Made by a program: the position numbers and the translations under genes
Assembly: GCA_004297335.1 (NCBI GenBank)
Contig: SCUD01000046.1
Coordinates: 1-41,445 of the forward strand
DNA length: 41,445 bases
DNA from: Gammaproteobacteria bacterium
GTDB lineage: Bacteria > Pseudomonadota > Gammaproteobacteria > Steroidobacterales > Steroidobacteraceae
Reading direction: 5' to 3'
The notes under the pieces: generated by a model
The model's database searches: none
What the model was told of the DNA's origin: nothing
What the model saw: the letters and a program-made list of their open reading frames with translations, nothing else
Part shown: one piece after another, positions 35,501 to 41,445 of the stretch
Layout of the letters: each line of letters opens with the position of its first letter
Position numbering within the stretch: the stretch's first letter is position 1

Positions 35501-35801
35501 ACTGCGGACCCTCGGCATTCCGAGCACTGTGGTCGCCAAGGGGCCTGGCGATGGCACGAGCGCGATGGAGCTGATCGATGCCGGGGCCATCGACTTGGTC
35601 GTCAACGTGCCGCGCGAGTATGACGAACAGGGCCGGCCGGACGGCTACCTGATCCGGCGCCATGCGGTCGATACCGGCACTCCGCTGCTGACCGACCTGC
35701 AGCTCGCGCGTGCTGTGATCGAGGCGCTGTGGCGCAAGCGGCCGGAGGAACTGCAGGTGCGGGCCTGGCAGGACTATGTGCGCCCGTTGCCGCCGGACTG
35801 A
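32580..35801 (+). CDS. carB: Carbamoyl-phosphate synthase large subunit, CAD-like type
   Basis: A 1073-residue synthetase with two ATP-grasp halves and an allosteric MGS-like C-terminal domain (about 940-1073). The first half starts LLLGSGALQIGQAGEFDYSG and later reads NPNIATIQTS, FGGQTALNCGI. These are the CAD/CPS II words (usual bacterial CarB has GAGPIVIGQACEFDYSG and NSNPATIMTD). The second half has LGAGVYRIGSSVEFDW and YNPETVSTDYD, common to all types. It joins bicarbonate, ammonia and two ATP into carbamoyl phosphate. The ATG at 32580 is used since the longer frame lies inside carA. The pair may be a second carbamoyl-phosphate source beside the normal one, or the only one; the window does not tell. 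Confidence 0.94.
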   Translation: MAGTEPAFRPRRTLLLGSGALQIGQAGEFDYSGSQAIKALREDGVQTILLNPNIATIQTSAGMADRLYLLAVTPDVAEEVLRREQADSILLSFGGQTALNCGIALHESGVLDELGVRVLGTPVQSILDTEDRQRFVQRLQEIGVSVARSMACHSPAEARRAAAELGYPVMLRAGFALGGRGSGIVRDKSGLEQGLRRAFAGGVKQVLVEEYLGGWKEIEYEVVRDAADNCITVCNMENFDPMGIHTGESIVVAPSQTLNDEEYQLLRSVAIRTVRHLGIVGECNIQYALNPAAPDYRVIEVNARLSRSSALASKATGYPLAYVAARIALGHELPDIPNGVTRRTSAFFEPALDYLVCKVPRWDLSKFHGAVKQIGSEMKSVGEVMAIGRTFPEVVQKALRMLDIGVTGLDPDAYVFDDLKEELQHATPRRIFAIAQALRNGMGVDEIHRITSIDRWFLEALNPVVAMDSELRRCRAPLPTAQLLAAKRLGFSDQAIDDRLGQPHGAARAARLAADLRPHYASIDTLAAEFPADTNYLYSTWHASASDAAPTTRRKVLVLGAGVYRIGSSVEFDWCCVNAVQTLATLGFETLMLNYNPETVSTDYDICDRLIFDEISLESVLDVCERERPEAVVVGMGGQVPNNLAMRLHRAGIRILGTDPADIDRAEDRRKFSALLDELGIDQPAWRHVTEVESAESIVAELGGFPVLVRPSYVLSGAAMSVAHEPNELRLILARAKRVSPDHPVVVSRFELHAREIEIDAVAAGGEIVHWAISEHIEDAGVHSGDATLVLPPQGLYIATIRRVRRIAAGLARALSITGPFNVQFLARHNMVKVIECNLRASRSFPFVSKVTGVNFAAEATRVMLGEAAGNSVSCLDLDHVGVKVPMFSFGRLAGVDPMLGVEMASTGEVGCLGGDLQEALLSALLAAGFRLPRRGVLLSLGPVADKYWFADEARLIHEELQLPIYATDGTAEALRTLGIPSTVVAKGPGDGTSAMELIDAGAIDLVVNVPREYDEQGRPDGYLIRRHAVDTGTPLLTDLQLARAVIEALWRKRPEELQVRAWQDYVRPLPPD

Positions 35802-35816
35802 CGGGGCGAGGGACCT

Positions 35817-36791
35817 TCAGCCGAGCTGGCGCTCCCACGCCAGCGCCGAGGCGACAATGCCGCGCAGATCCTGGTGCCGCGGCACCCAGCCGAGGACCTT
35901 GGCGATCCGCTCGGCCCGTGCCACCAGCATCGGCGGATCCCCGGCCCGGCGCGGCTCGGTGCGGATCACCAGCGGGCGGCCGGCGACGCTGGCCACGCAG
36001 TCCAGCACCTCGCGCACGCTGAACCCCTGGCCGTAGCCGCAGTTCAGCGTCACCGGCGCGCCGCCGGCGCGCAGGTAGTCGAGCGCATTGAGATGCGCCG
36101 CGGCGAGATCCTCGACATGGATGTAGTCGCGCACGCCGGTGCCATCGGGCGTGTCGTAATCCGTGCCGAAGATCGACACATGGTCGCGCTTGCCGATGAC
36201 GTGCTGGCAGGCGACCTTGATCAGGTGCGTGGCCTCGGGTGTCGACTGGCCGATGCGCCCGCCGGGGTCCGCGCCGGCCACATTGAAGTAGCGCAGGGCG
36301 ACATAACGCAGAGGCGTGGCCGCGGCGACGTCGCCGAGCATCCACTCGCTCATCAGCTTGGAGCGGCCATAGGGGTTGATCGGCTCGGTCGGCGTGTCTT
36401 CGCTCGCGACGCCGCTGGCCGGGATGCCGTACACGGCGGCGGTGGACGAGAACACGAAGTGCCGGACGCCGGCCTCGACGCAGCACTGCAGCATCGTGCG
36501 CGTGTTGGCGGTGTTGTTGCGGTAGTACTTCAGCGGGTCGGCGACCGATTCCGGCACGATGATGTGCGCGGCGAAGTGCATCACGGTGTCGACGCCATAG
36601 TCGCGCAGCACCTGGGCGACAGTGGCGGCATCGCCCGTGTCGCCGACCACCAGATCGCCGTGCAGCACCGCCGCGCGGAAGCCGGTCGACAGGTTGTCGA
36701 GCGTGACGATCCGCTCGCCGCGCTCACCGAGCTGGCGCGCGACATGGCTGCCGATGTAGCCGGCGCCGCCGGTGACCAGGATGGAACTCAT
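35817..36791 (-). CDS. galE: UDP-glucose 4-epimerase
   Basis: A 324-residue extended SDR enzyme. VTGGAGYIGSH binds NAD, HFAAHIIVPESVADPLKYY and FSSTAAVYG precede the catalytic NPYGRSKLMSE (Tyr-x3-Lys), and VRDYIHVEDL and NCGYGQGFSVREV follow. It turns UDP-glucose into UDP-galactose, used for glycan synthesis. It ends 15 bases from carB, convergent with it, and its start lies 25 bases from that of the SrkA-like kinase. Confidence 0.93.
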   Translation of the reverse strand: MSSILVTGGAGYIGSHVARQLGERGERIVTLDNLSTGFRAAVLHGDLVVGDTGDAATVAQVLRDYGVDTVMHFAAHIIVPESVADPLKYYRNNTANTRTMLQCCVEAGVRHFVFSSTAAVYGIPASGVASEDTPTEPINPYGRSKLMSEWMLGDVAAATPLRYVALRYFNVAGADPGGRIGQSTPEATHLIKVACQHVIGKRDHVSIFGTDYDTPDGTGVRDYIHVEDLAAAHLNALDYLRAGGAPVTLNCGYGQGFSVREVLDCVASVAGRPLVIRTEPRRAGDPPMLVARAERIAKVLGWVPRHQDLRGIVASALAWERQLG

Positions 36792-36816
36792 GCGGACTCC
36801 GCGTTATGTTGCCGCC

Positions 36817-37815
36817 ATGATAGCAACAGCTCCCGACACCCCGTTTGCGACGCTGTCGCCAGATTTGATCATCGAGGCGGTGGAGACTGCGGGTTTCGTG
36901 GCGGACGGGCGGGTACTGGCGCTTGGCAGCTATGAGAACCGGGTCTTCCAGGTCGGCGTCGAGGGCGGCGAGCCGGTCGTCGCCAAGTTCTACCGGCCCG
37001 GCCGCTGGAGCGACGCGGCGATCGCCGAGGAGCACGCCTTTGCGCGCGAGCTGGCGGCTGCCGAGATTCCGGTCATCGCGCCGCTGCCGCTGACGGCCGC
37101 CGCGCAGGCTTTCGGTGCCGGCCCGGTGCCGGTGTTTGGCGGCTTCCGGTTCGCACTCTATCCGCGCCGCGGCGGGCGCTGGCCGGAACTCGATACGCCC
37201 GACGACCGCCAGTGGATCGGGCGCTTCCTCGGGCGCATCCACAGTGTCGGCAGGGCGGGGCATTTCGAACACCGGCCGCGCCTCTCGGTGGCGGCGCTGG
37301 GTCGCGACTCCGTGGACTACCTGCTGGACGGGGACCACGTCGCGGACTACATCGCGCATCGCTATGAGCAGGTGAGCGGCGAGCTGCTGGACCTCGTCGA
37401 GGCGCGCTTCGAGGCCGTGGGCCCGCTGCGCACTCTCCGGATCCATGGGGACTGCCACCGCAACAACGTGCTGTGGACCGATGCCGGGCCGCATTTCGTC
37501 GATCTCGACGACTGCATGACGGGCCCGGCGATCCAGGACCTGTGGATGCTGCTCGCCGGCACGGCCGCCGAGATGCGCGCGCAGCTCGCGGACATCATCG
37601 AGGGCTACGCCCAGTTCGCCGACTTCGATCCCGCCGAGATCGCGGTGATGGAATCATTGCGCGCACTGCGGATGATCCATTACGCGGCCTGGCTGGCGCG
37701 GCGCTGGCACGATCCGGCATTCCCGCGCGCGTTCCCGTGGTTCGGCGAGGCGCGCTACTGGGAGCGGCACGTCGCGGAGCTGGAGGAGCAGCTCGGGATC
37801 GTGGAGGCGGAGTGA
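36817..37815 (+). CDS. srkA: Stress response serine/threonine protein kinase SrkA (YihE/RdoA)
   Basis: A 332-residue aminoglycoside-phosphotransferase-fold kinase. ALGSYENRVFQVG, VAKFYRPGRWSDAAIAEEH, the catalytic HGDCHRNNVLW and FVDLDDCMTGPAIQDLWML are hallmark SrkA sequences. In Escherichia coli the kinase protects against envelope and oxidative stress damage. The start at 36817 is the one closest to the conserved part, though ATGs upstream at 36790 and 36772 are in frame. Its TGA overlaps the GTG of the lipoprotein gene. Confidence 0.9.
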   Translation: MIATAPDTPFATLSPDLIIEAVETAGFVADGRVLALGSYENRVFQVGVEGGEPVVAKFYRPGRWSDAAIAEEHAFARELAAAEIPVIAPLPLTAAAQAFGAGPVPVFGGFRFALYPRRGGRWPELDTPDDRQWIGRFLGRIHSVGRAGHFEHRPRLSVAALGRDSVDYLLDGDHVADYIAHRYEQVSGELLDLVEARFEAVGPLRTLRIHGDCHRNNVLWTDAGPHFVDLDDCMTGPAIQDLWMLLAGTAAEMRAQLADIIEGYAQFADFDPAEIAVMESLRALRMIHYAAWLARRWHDPAFPRAFPWFGEARYWERHVAELEEQLGIVEAE

Positions 37816-39581
37816 GGCGCCCTGGATTCCTGGCCTGGATCGCGCTCACCTCGCTGCTCGCCGGCTGCGGTGGCGGCGGCAGCCCCAGCGTCGGGGACGG
37901 CATTGCCGTGGTCGGCAGCGCGCCGGGGCCGGCGCAGCTTGTGGTGTCCGGCCGCATCACCTTCGAGCGCCCGTCCCGCAATGCCGATCACACGCTGAAC
38001 TTCCAGCTCACCGGGCGCGAGCCAGCGCGCGGCGTCGCGGTCGAACTGCGGGCCGCGGCGGATGGCCGCGTGCTGGCTACGGTTGCGACTGATGCCGACG
38101 GTGCCTACGCGGCGAATATCGCCGGGACCAGCTTCACGGTGCGGGCGCGCGCCGAGCTGCGGCGCGCAGGCCCCGGCGGCTTCGGCTTCACGGTGCGCGA
38201 CAATACCGCCGGCCAGGCGCTGTACACGCTCGACAGCGCGGTGGTCACGCCGGGAGGCAGCGCCGTGACCGTCGACCTGCACGCGCCGGCCGGCTGGACT
38301 GGTACCGGCTTCGGTGCAACGCGCGCGGCGGCGCCGTTCGCGATCCTCGATACTGCCTGGCAGGTGCGGGAGCTGCTGCAGCAGACCGAGCCGGGCCTGA
38401 CGCTGCCGGAATTCCAGATCTACTGGTCGCCGCTGAACCGCGGCGAGGAGCCTGGCGGGGCATGCGAGGGGCGGCCTGACCCAGCCACTGGCCGGATCGG
38501 CTCGAGTTTCTTCACCGCCTCCGGGCGCCCTGCGAGCGACAGCTGCCCGGCGATTCCCGCCGGCATCTACCTGCAGGGCGACGCCGACGGCACTCTCGAT
38601 GACGACGCCGACGAGTTCGACGAGTCGGTGATCGCGCACGAGCTGGGGCACTACTACGAGGCCTTCCTGGCACGCAGCGACAGCATGGGCGGGCCGCATG
38701 CATTGCTCAGCGTACTTGACCCGCGCGCAGCGCTCTCGGAGGGCTTCGGCAATGCATTCCAGTCCTTCGTGCTCGGCGACCCGGTCTATCGCGATACGCT
38801 TGGGACTGCCGGCCAGCGCGTGTTTCACTTCGACCTCGACCGGCTGAGCCAGCCGGTGCTATCAGTGCGCGACTATTATTCCGAGGCCTGCGTCGCGGAA
38901 CTGCTGTGGGACTTCGCCGATGCCGACGATCTGCAGGACGTGGATCGCGACCGGCTCGGACTTGGCTTCGCGGCGCTGCACGCGGTGTGGCGCAACGACC
39001 TGGTCGCGACGCCGGCGCTCGCCGGCATCCATGTCATCGCACGGGCGCTGCGCGAGCGTCATCCGCAACATGCGGCGGACATCGATGCGCTGCTCGCCGG
39101 CTGCGCGATCAGCGGCAGCGATGACTTTGCGTCCGGCGAGACTGGCCCCGACGAGGAGCCGGGCGCTCTGCCGCTGTATCGCCCGGCGACGCTCGGCTTG
39201 CCGCTGACAGTGATCAGCACCGATCGCTATGCGGCGGCCGGCGAGACTTTCGACCGCGCGTGGAACCGGTTCGGCACGCGCCGCTTCATTCGCGTCGAGC
39301 TGCCGGCCTCCGGCGGCATGACGATCACCGCCAGCGCCGCAACGGGGTCGGATCCCAATTTCGTCCTGTGGCGGCGCGGTGTGGACCAGTGCCCGCAGGG
39401 CGGCGCCTGCTCAGGAGCCGACGACAGCGCGGCGACCGGCCGGGAGGAGGCGATCTTCACGAATCGTCCGGCCGGCACCTACGTGCTCGAAGTCTACGAG
39501 TGCAGCAACCTCGGCCGGCGCTGCCGGCCAGGACCGGCGCGCGGCGAGACGGCGATCGAGGTGACGGTGACGCAACCATGA
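37812..39581 (+). CDS. Lipoprotein with putative zinc metallopeptidase domain (HExxH)
   Basis: A 589-residue protein. It starts with RRPGFLAWIALTSLLAGC, whose LAGC is a lipobox, so it should be lipid-anchored in the envelope. A carboxypeptidase-like or Ig-like beta domain (about 40-160) precedes the candidate catalytic part with HELGHYYE at 276-283 and, about 30 residues on, SEGFGNAF with Glu310 as a possible third zinc ligand. The C terminus (about 470-589) reads like a pre-peptidase C-terminal domain. It has several Cys residues. I do not recognise the peptidase family with certainty. GTG at 37812 overlaps the srkA stop, and its own TGA overlaps the next lipoprotein start. Confidence 0.7.
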   Translation: MRRPGFLAWIALTSLLAGCGGGGSPSVGDGIAVVGSAPGPAQLVVSGRITFERPSRNADHTLNFQLTGREPARGVAVELRAAADGRVLATVATDADGAYAANIAGTSFTVRARAELRRAGPGGFGFTVRDNTAGQALYTLDSAVVTPGGSAVTVDLHAPAGWTGTGFGATRAAAPFAILDTAWQVRELLQQTEPGLTLPEFQIYWSPLNRGEEPGGACEGRPDPATGRIGSSFFTASGRPASDSCPAIPAGIYLQGDADGTLDDDADEFDESVIAHELGHYYEAFLARSDSMGGPHALLSVLDPRAALSEGFGNAFQSFVLGDPVYRDTLGTAGQRVFHFDLDRLSQPVLSVRDYYSEACVAELLWDFADADDLQDVDRDRLGLGFAALHAVWRNDLVATPALAGIHVIARALRERHPQHAADIDALLAGCAISGSDDFASGETGPDEEPGALPLYRPATLGLPLTVISTDRYAAAGETFDRAWNRFGTRRFIRVELPASGGMTITASAATGSDPNFVLWRRGVDQCPQGGACSGADDSAATGREEAIFTNRPAGTYVLEVYECSNLGRRCRPGPARGETAIEVTVTQP

Positions 39582-40117
39582 GATCCTTCTTGCAGGGGTA
39601 CCTCTTGATGCTGGCGGTGCTGCTGGCCGCCTGCATGCCGCAGCCAGCGCCGGAGGCCGCTCAGCCATCGGACTGGCGCAGCCCCGGTAAGCCGCAGGTG
39701 CCGGTCGAGCTCACCGTCGTGGGTCATCCGGCACTGCACGCGGGCGTGCCGGCAGAAGTCCTGATGGAGGTCCGGACCGGGATGCCGGTCGACAGTATCC
39801 GGGTGACGATCGAGGGCGACGCGGGGCTCGAGGTCCCGTCCTGGGAGCCGCGCCTGCTGCCCGCACAGGACCCGCAGCAGGTCGCGACGGTCCGGGTGCG
39901 GCTGACGGCCATCTCGGGAGGCCTGCGGCGCCTGGTGGCCCTGTTGGAGCTGGACGTGGGCGGGCAGCGCATCGCACGGCCGGTGGCGGTCACGCTGGCG
40001 GTGGCCGGGCCGGAGACGGCGCTTCCGGGGCCGCCGGTAGCGGCGCAGCCGCGCAACGCGCAGGAGACGGGCGAGGAGGGCGTCGTTTCCATGCAAGCGG
40101 AAACGAGGGTGCGGTAG
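39578..40117 (+). CDS. Small lipoprotein of unknown function
   Basis: A 179-residue protein with the signal LMLAVLLAACMPQPAP, in which LAAC is the lipobox. A beta-rich domain follows from about 40 to 140. It has no catalytic motif. The ATG at 39578 overlaps the stop of the metallopeptidase lipoprotein, so the two are probably made together and may form a pair in the envelope. A hairpin sequence lies near its 3' end (40083-40106). Confidence 0.7.
   Translation: MRSFLQGYLLMLAVLLAACMPQPAPEAAQPSDWRSPGKPQVPVELTVVGHPALHAGVPAEVLMEVRTGMPVDSIRVTIEGDAGLEVPSWEPRLLPAQDPQQVATVRVRLTAISGGLRRLVALLELDVGGQRIARPVAVTLAVAGPETALPGPPVAAQPRNAQETGEEGVVSMQAETRVR
40083..40106. repeat. Inverted repeat inside the 3' end of the lipoprotein gene
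   Basis: TCGTTTCC (40083-40090) and GGAAACGA (40099-40106) form an 8-base stem around an 8-base loop. The same CGTTTCC/GGAAACG pair occurs as a perfect palindrome at 41400-41421. No T run follows, so it does not look like a standard terminator. Confidence 0.5.
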
Positions 40118-40118
40118 G

Positions 40119-40151
40119 CATCACGATGTTTTCTATGATAGCATCATGATG
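40119..40151. promoter_or_regulatory. Palindromic operator pair of the vapBC genes
   Basis: CATCACGATG at 40119-40128 and CATCATGATG at 40142-40151 are the same box one base apart. The second is a perfect palindrome. Their centres lie 23 bases apart, about two helical turns, and the second reaches the start codon of vapB. This is the layout of sites bound by VapB autorepressors, but binding is inferred. Confidence 0.55.
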
Positions 40152-40399
40152 TGCGAACTACACTGACGATTGAAACGGATATTGCCGCACGCTTGAAGGC
40201 GGAGTCGCGGCGCAGTGGCCGGCCTTTCAAGGCGGTCGTGAACGAGTGCCTGCGGGCTGGTCTCGCGCAGCAGCGCGCCGGGACAGCCACCGCGCATTTC
40301 ACGGTCAAGGCGCGGGATTTCGGCGTCATGACGCCCGGCCTGTCCCTGGACAATATCGGGGAACTGCTCGAGCGAGCGGAGGGCCCGGACCAGCCGTGA
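40151..40399 (+). CDS. vapB: VapB-type antitoxin
   Basis: An 82-residue antitoxin. The N-terminal part, RTTLTIETDIAARLKAESRR then SGRPFKAVVNECLRAGL, is a ribbon-helix-helix-like DNA-binding segment. The C-terminal tail should wrap the toxin. Start is GTG at 40151. Its TGA overlaps the GTG of the toxin, so they are translated in a coupled manner. Confidence 0.85.
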   Translation: MRTTLTIETDIAARLKAESRRSGRPFKAVVNECLRAGLAQQRAGTATAHFTVKARDFGVMTPGLSLDNIGELLERAEGPDQP

Positions 40400-40836
40400 T
40401 CGTCGTGGATGCCAATGTATTGCTCTACGCCTACAACCGGCGCAGCGAGCACCATGAGGCCTGCCGATCGTGGCTCGAGAGCGCGCTGCGGGGCCGGGAC
40501 TCGATCGGCTTGAGCTGGCCAACCGTACTGGCATTCGTTCGGATTGCGACCAACCCGCGCGTGTTTGCGCGCCCGCTGCAGATCGCCGAGGCCGTCGGGA
40601 TCGTGGATGAATGGTTCGATTGCCCGGCGGTCGTGCTGGTCGAACCATCACCGGCCTACTGGGCGACGCTGAGACGGCAACTGATGGAAGGGCAGGTCGC
40701 GGGACCGCTGGTCAGCGATGCCGCGCTCGCAAGCCTGGCTCTGGAGCACGGAGCGACGCTCTGTACGGCCGATCGCGACTTCCGCCGGTTCCAGGGGTTG
40801 CGGCTGGTGGACCCGACTGTGAGGGCGCACGGATAG
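40396..40836 (+). CDS. vapC: VapC-type PIN-domain toxin ribonuclease
   Basis: A 146-residue PIN protein, close to the TIGR00028-type family known from mycobacteria. VIVVDANVLLYAYN holds the first acidic residue, and SDAALASLALEHG and TADRDFRRF hold the others, all typical of the metal-dependent RNase site. SWPTVLAFVRIATNPRVF is the family middle block. The toxin would cleave RNA when free of VapB. GTG start at 40396. Confidence 0.88.
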   Translation: MIVVDANVLLYAYNRRSEHHEACRSWLESALRGRDSIGLSWPTVLAFVRIATNPRVFARPLQIAEAVGIVDEWFDCPAVVLVEPSPAYWATLRRQLMEGQVAGPLVSDAALASLALEHGATLCTADRDFRRFQGLRLVDPTVRAHG

Positions 40837-40872
40837 AAGCTCCGCCCGCCCGAAAAAAACAGAAACAACCTA

Positions 40873-40903
40873 TTGCTTTTTCGACGTTTTCCGGTACGAT
40901 ACT
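40873..40903 (+). promoter_or_regulatory. Promoter of the DUF222 gene
   Basis: TTGCTT (40873-40878) and TACGAT (40895-40900) are 16 bases apart in an AT-rich stretch, with GATACT as an alternative -10. The start codon is 34 bases downstream of TACGAT, and GGAG (40924-40927) is the ribosome binding site. Confidence 0.5.
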
Positions 40904-40917
40904 GTACAAATAAACAG
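40902..40917 (+). promoter_or_regulatory. LexA (SOS) box
   Basis: CTGTACAAATAAACAG is a full CTGT-N8-ACAG match to the LexA consensus of beta- and gammaproteobacteria. It follows the -10 element and covers the expected transcription start, so LexA bound here would block the gene that begins at 40934. Confidence 0.7.
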
Positions 40918-40933
40918 ATCCCCGGAGCCAGCC

Positions 40934-41445
40934 ATGGACCAGGCGATTTCTGCGCTTCCGACCCCCGCTCTGGTGGATGCGATCACCGAACTCGCCGGGC
41001 ACCTGAACGCCGCCCAGGCGCGCTTCCTGGCACTGCTGGCGGAACTCGACCGGCGCGATGCCTGGGCCGAATGGGGTGTCCGTTCCTGTGCCCACTGGCT
41101 CAACTGGAAGTGCGGCCTGAACCTTGGCGCGGCACGGGAGAAGATCCGCGTCGCGCGGGCGCTCGAGCGACTGCCGCGGATTGCGGCGGCGATGGCCGCG
41201 GGCCAGCTCAGTTATGCCAAGGTCCGGGCGATGACGCGGGCCGCCGACGAGTCAACCGAGGAATACTTCCTGCAGATCGCGCTGCACGGCACCGCCAATC
41301 ACGTCGAACGGCTCGCCCGCGGTTTCCGGCGGAGGCGGGCGCGGCGCTGATGAAGGCGCTGCAGTTGGCCGAGGAGTCCATGCCGCTGCCACCGAAGGAA
41401 AACGTTTCCGCGGAAACGTTTCTGGAGCGCGCCCCGACCGCGACG
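40934..41445 (+). pseudogene. DUF222/13E12-repeat family protein (HNH endonuclease type), frameshifted with an internal deletion; 3' end outside window
   Basis: The ATG at 40934 opens a DUF222 domain with the typical sequences CAHWLNWKCGLNLGAAREKIRVARAL, LPRIAAAMAAGQLSYAKVRAMTR and HGTANHVERLARGFRR. After GFRR the frame runs out at TGA 41348-41350. The next frame continues with EAGAALMKALQLAEES and NVSAETF, sequences that in intact relatives come some 30-50 residues further on. So a piece of the middle of the domain is missing and the frame has shifted. The HNH domain, if present, lies beyond the window. The family is often induced by DNA damage in mycobacteria, which fits the LexA box here. 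Confidence 0.75.
41400..41421. repeat. Perfect 22-base palindrome in the DUF222 gene
   Basis: AAACGTTTCCG then CGGAAACGTTT, a perfect inverted repeat with no loop. It shares CGTTTCC/GGAAACG with the stem at 40083-40106. Confidence 0.8.

Noticed and set aside
1-41445. CRISPR arrays, tRNA or rRNA genes, insertion sequences
   Set aside because: No regular direct repeats, no tRNA-like folds and no transposase sequences were noticed. A dedicated search with tRNAscan-SE, CRISPR and IS tools could not be run.

Overview
The window is high-GC DNA from a proteobacterium, most likely a gammaproteobacterium. The reasons are the overall gene style, an SrkA-type kinase gene, and a CTGT-N8-ACAG LexA box of the beta/gammaproteobacterial type. 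No rRNA, tRNA or CRISPR was seen. Most of it (about 1.4 to 35.8 kb) is one large exopolysaccharide or surface-glycan biosynthesis locus. A short housekeeping and lipoprotein block, a vapBC toxin-antitoxin pair and a damaged DUF222/13E12-type gene follow. Layout: (1) 1-4915, minus strand: the frameshifted serine hydrolase with an Ig-like tail, a Wzz-type chain-length protein, and two tandem membrane-anchored GT2 glycosyltransferases, one of which has lost the DxD motif. (2) 4978-10293, plus strand: a tightly overlapping operon of PHP-like protein, GT4, AsnB-type amidotransferase and GlpD-like FAD enzyme. (3) 10277-11440, minus strand: an SGNH-family protein. (4) 11578-23665, plus strand: DUF5989 small membrane protein, GMC oxidoreductase, two CopD-like four-helix membrane proteins, an alkaline-phosphatase-superfamily protein, a Gfo/Idh/MocA dehydrogenase, a second AsnB, a GH1 glycosidase, a flippase, a sulfotransferase, an unlisted 54-codon small ORF coupled at both ends, and a second SGNH protein. 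(5) 23723-28603, minus strand: GT4, GT2, UDP-glucuronate decarboxylase (UDP-xylose synthesis) and a second alkaline-phosphatase-superfamily paralogue. (6) 29112-35801, plus strand: GT4, UDP-GlcNAc 2-epimerase, then carA and carB of the eukaryote (CAD)-like carbamoyl-phosphate synthase type. (7) 35817-36791, minus strand: galE. (8) 36817-40117, plus strand: SrkA-like kinase and two lipoproteins, the first a putative zinc metallopeptidase. (9) 40119-40836: vapBC with palindromic operators. (10) 40873-41445: LexA-controlled DUF222 gene, frameshifted and cut by the window end. How the genes work together: UDP-xylose, UDP-ManNAc and UDP-galactose precursors can be made by the UXS, WecB and GalE enzymes. 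At least seven glycosyltransferases assemble repeat units, a Wzx-like flippase exports them and a Wzz-like protein sets chain length. The amidotransferases, sulfotransferase, SGNH proteins, oxidoreductases and possibly carbamoyl phosphate would decorate the glycan. No Wzy polymerase, initiating phosphoglycosyltransferase or outer-membrane exporter was recognised, so the locus is probably incomplete here. The most unusual points are the eukaryote-like carAB beside a glycan locus, paired alkaline-phosphatase-like proteins with altered metal ligands, the GMC oxidoreductase plus CopD-like pair, the coupled small ORF at 22374-22538, the C12 tract frameshift, and the SOS box on the DUF222 gene.
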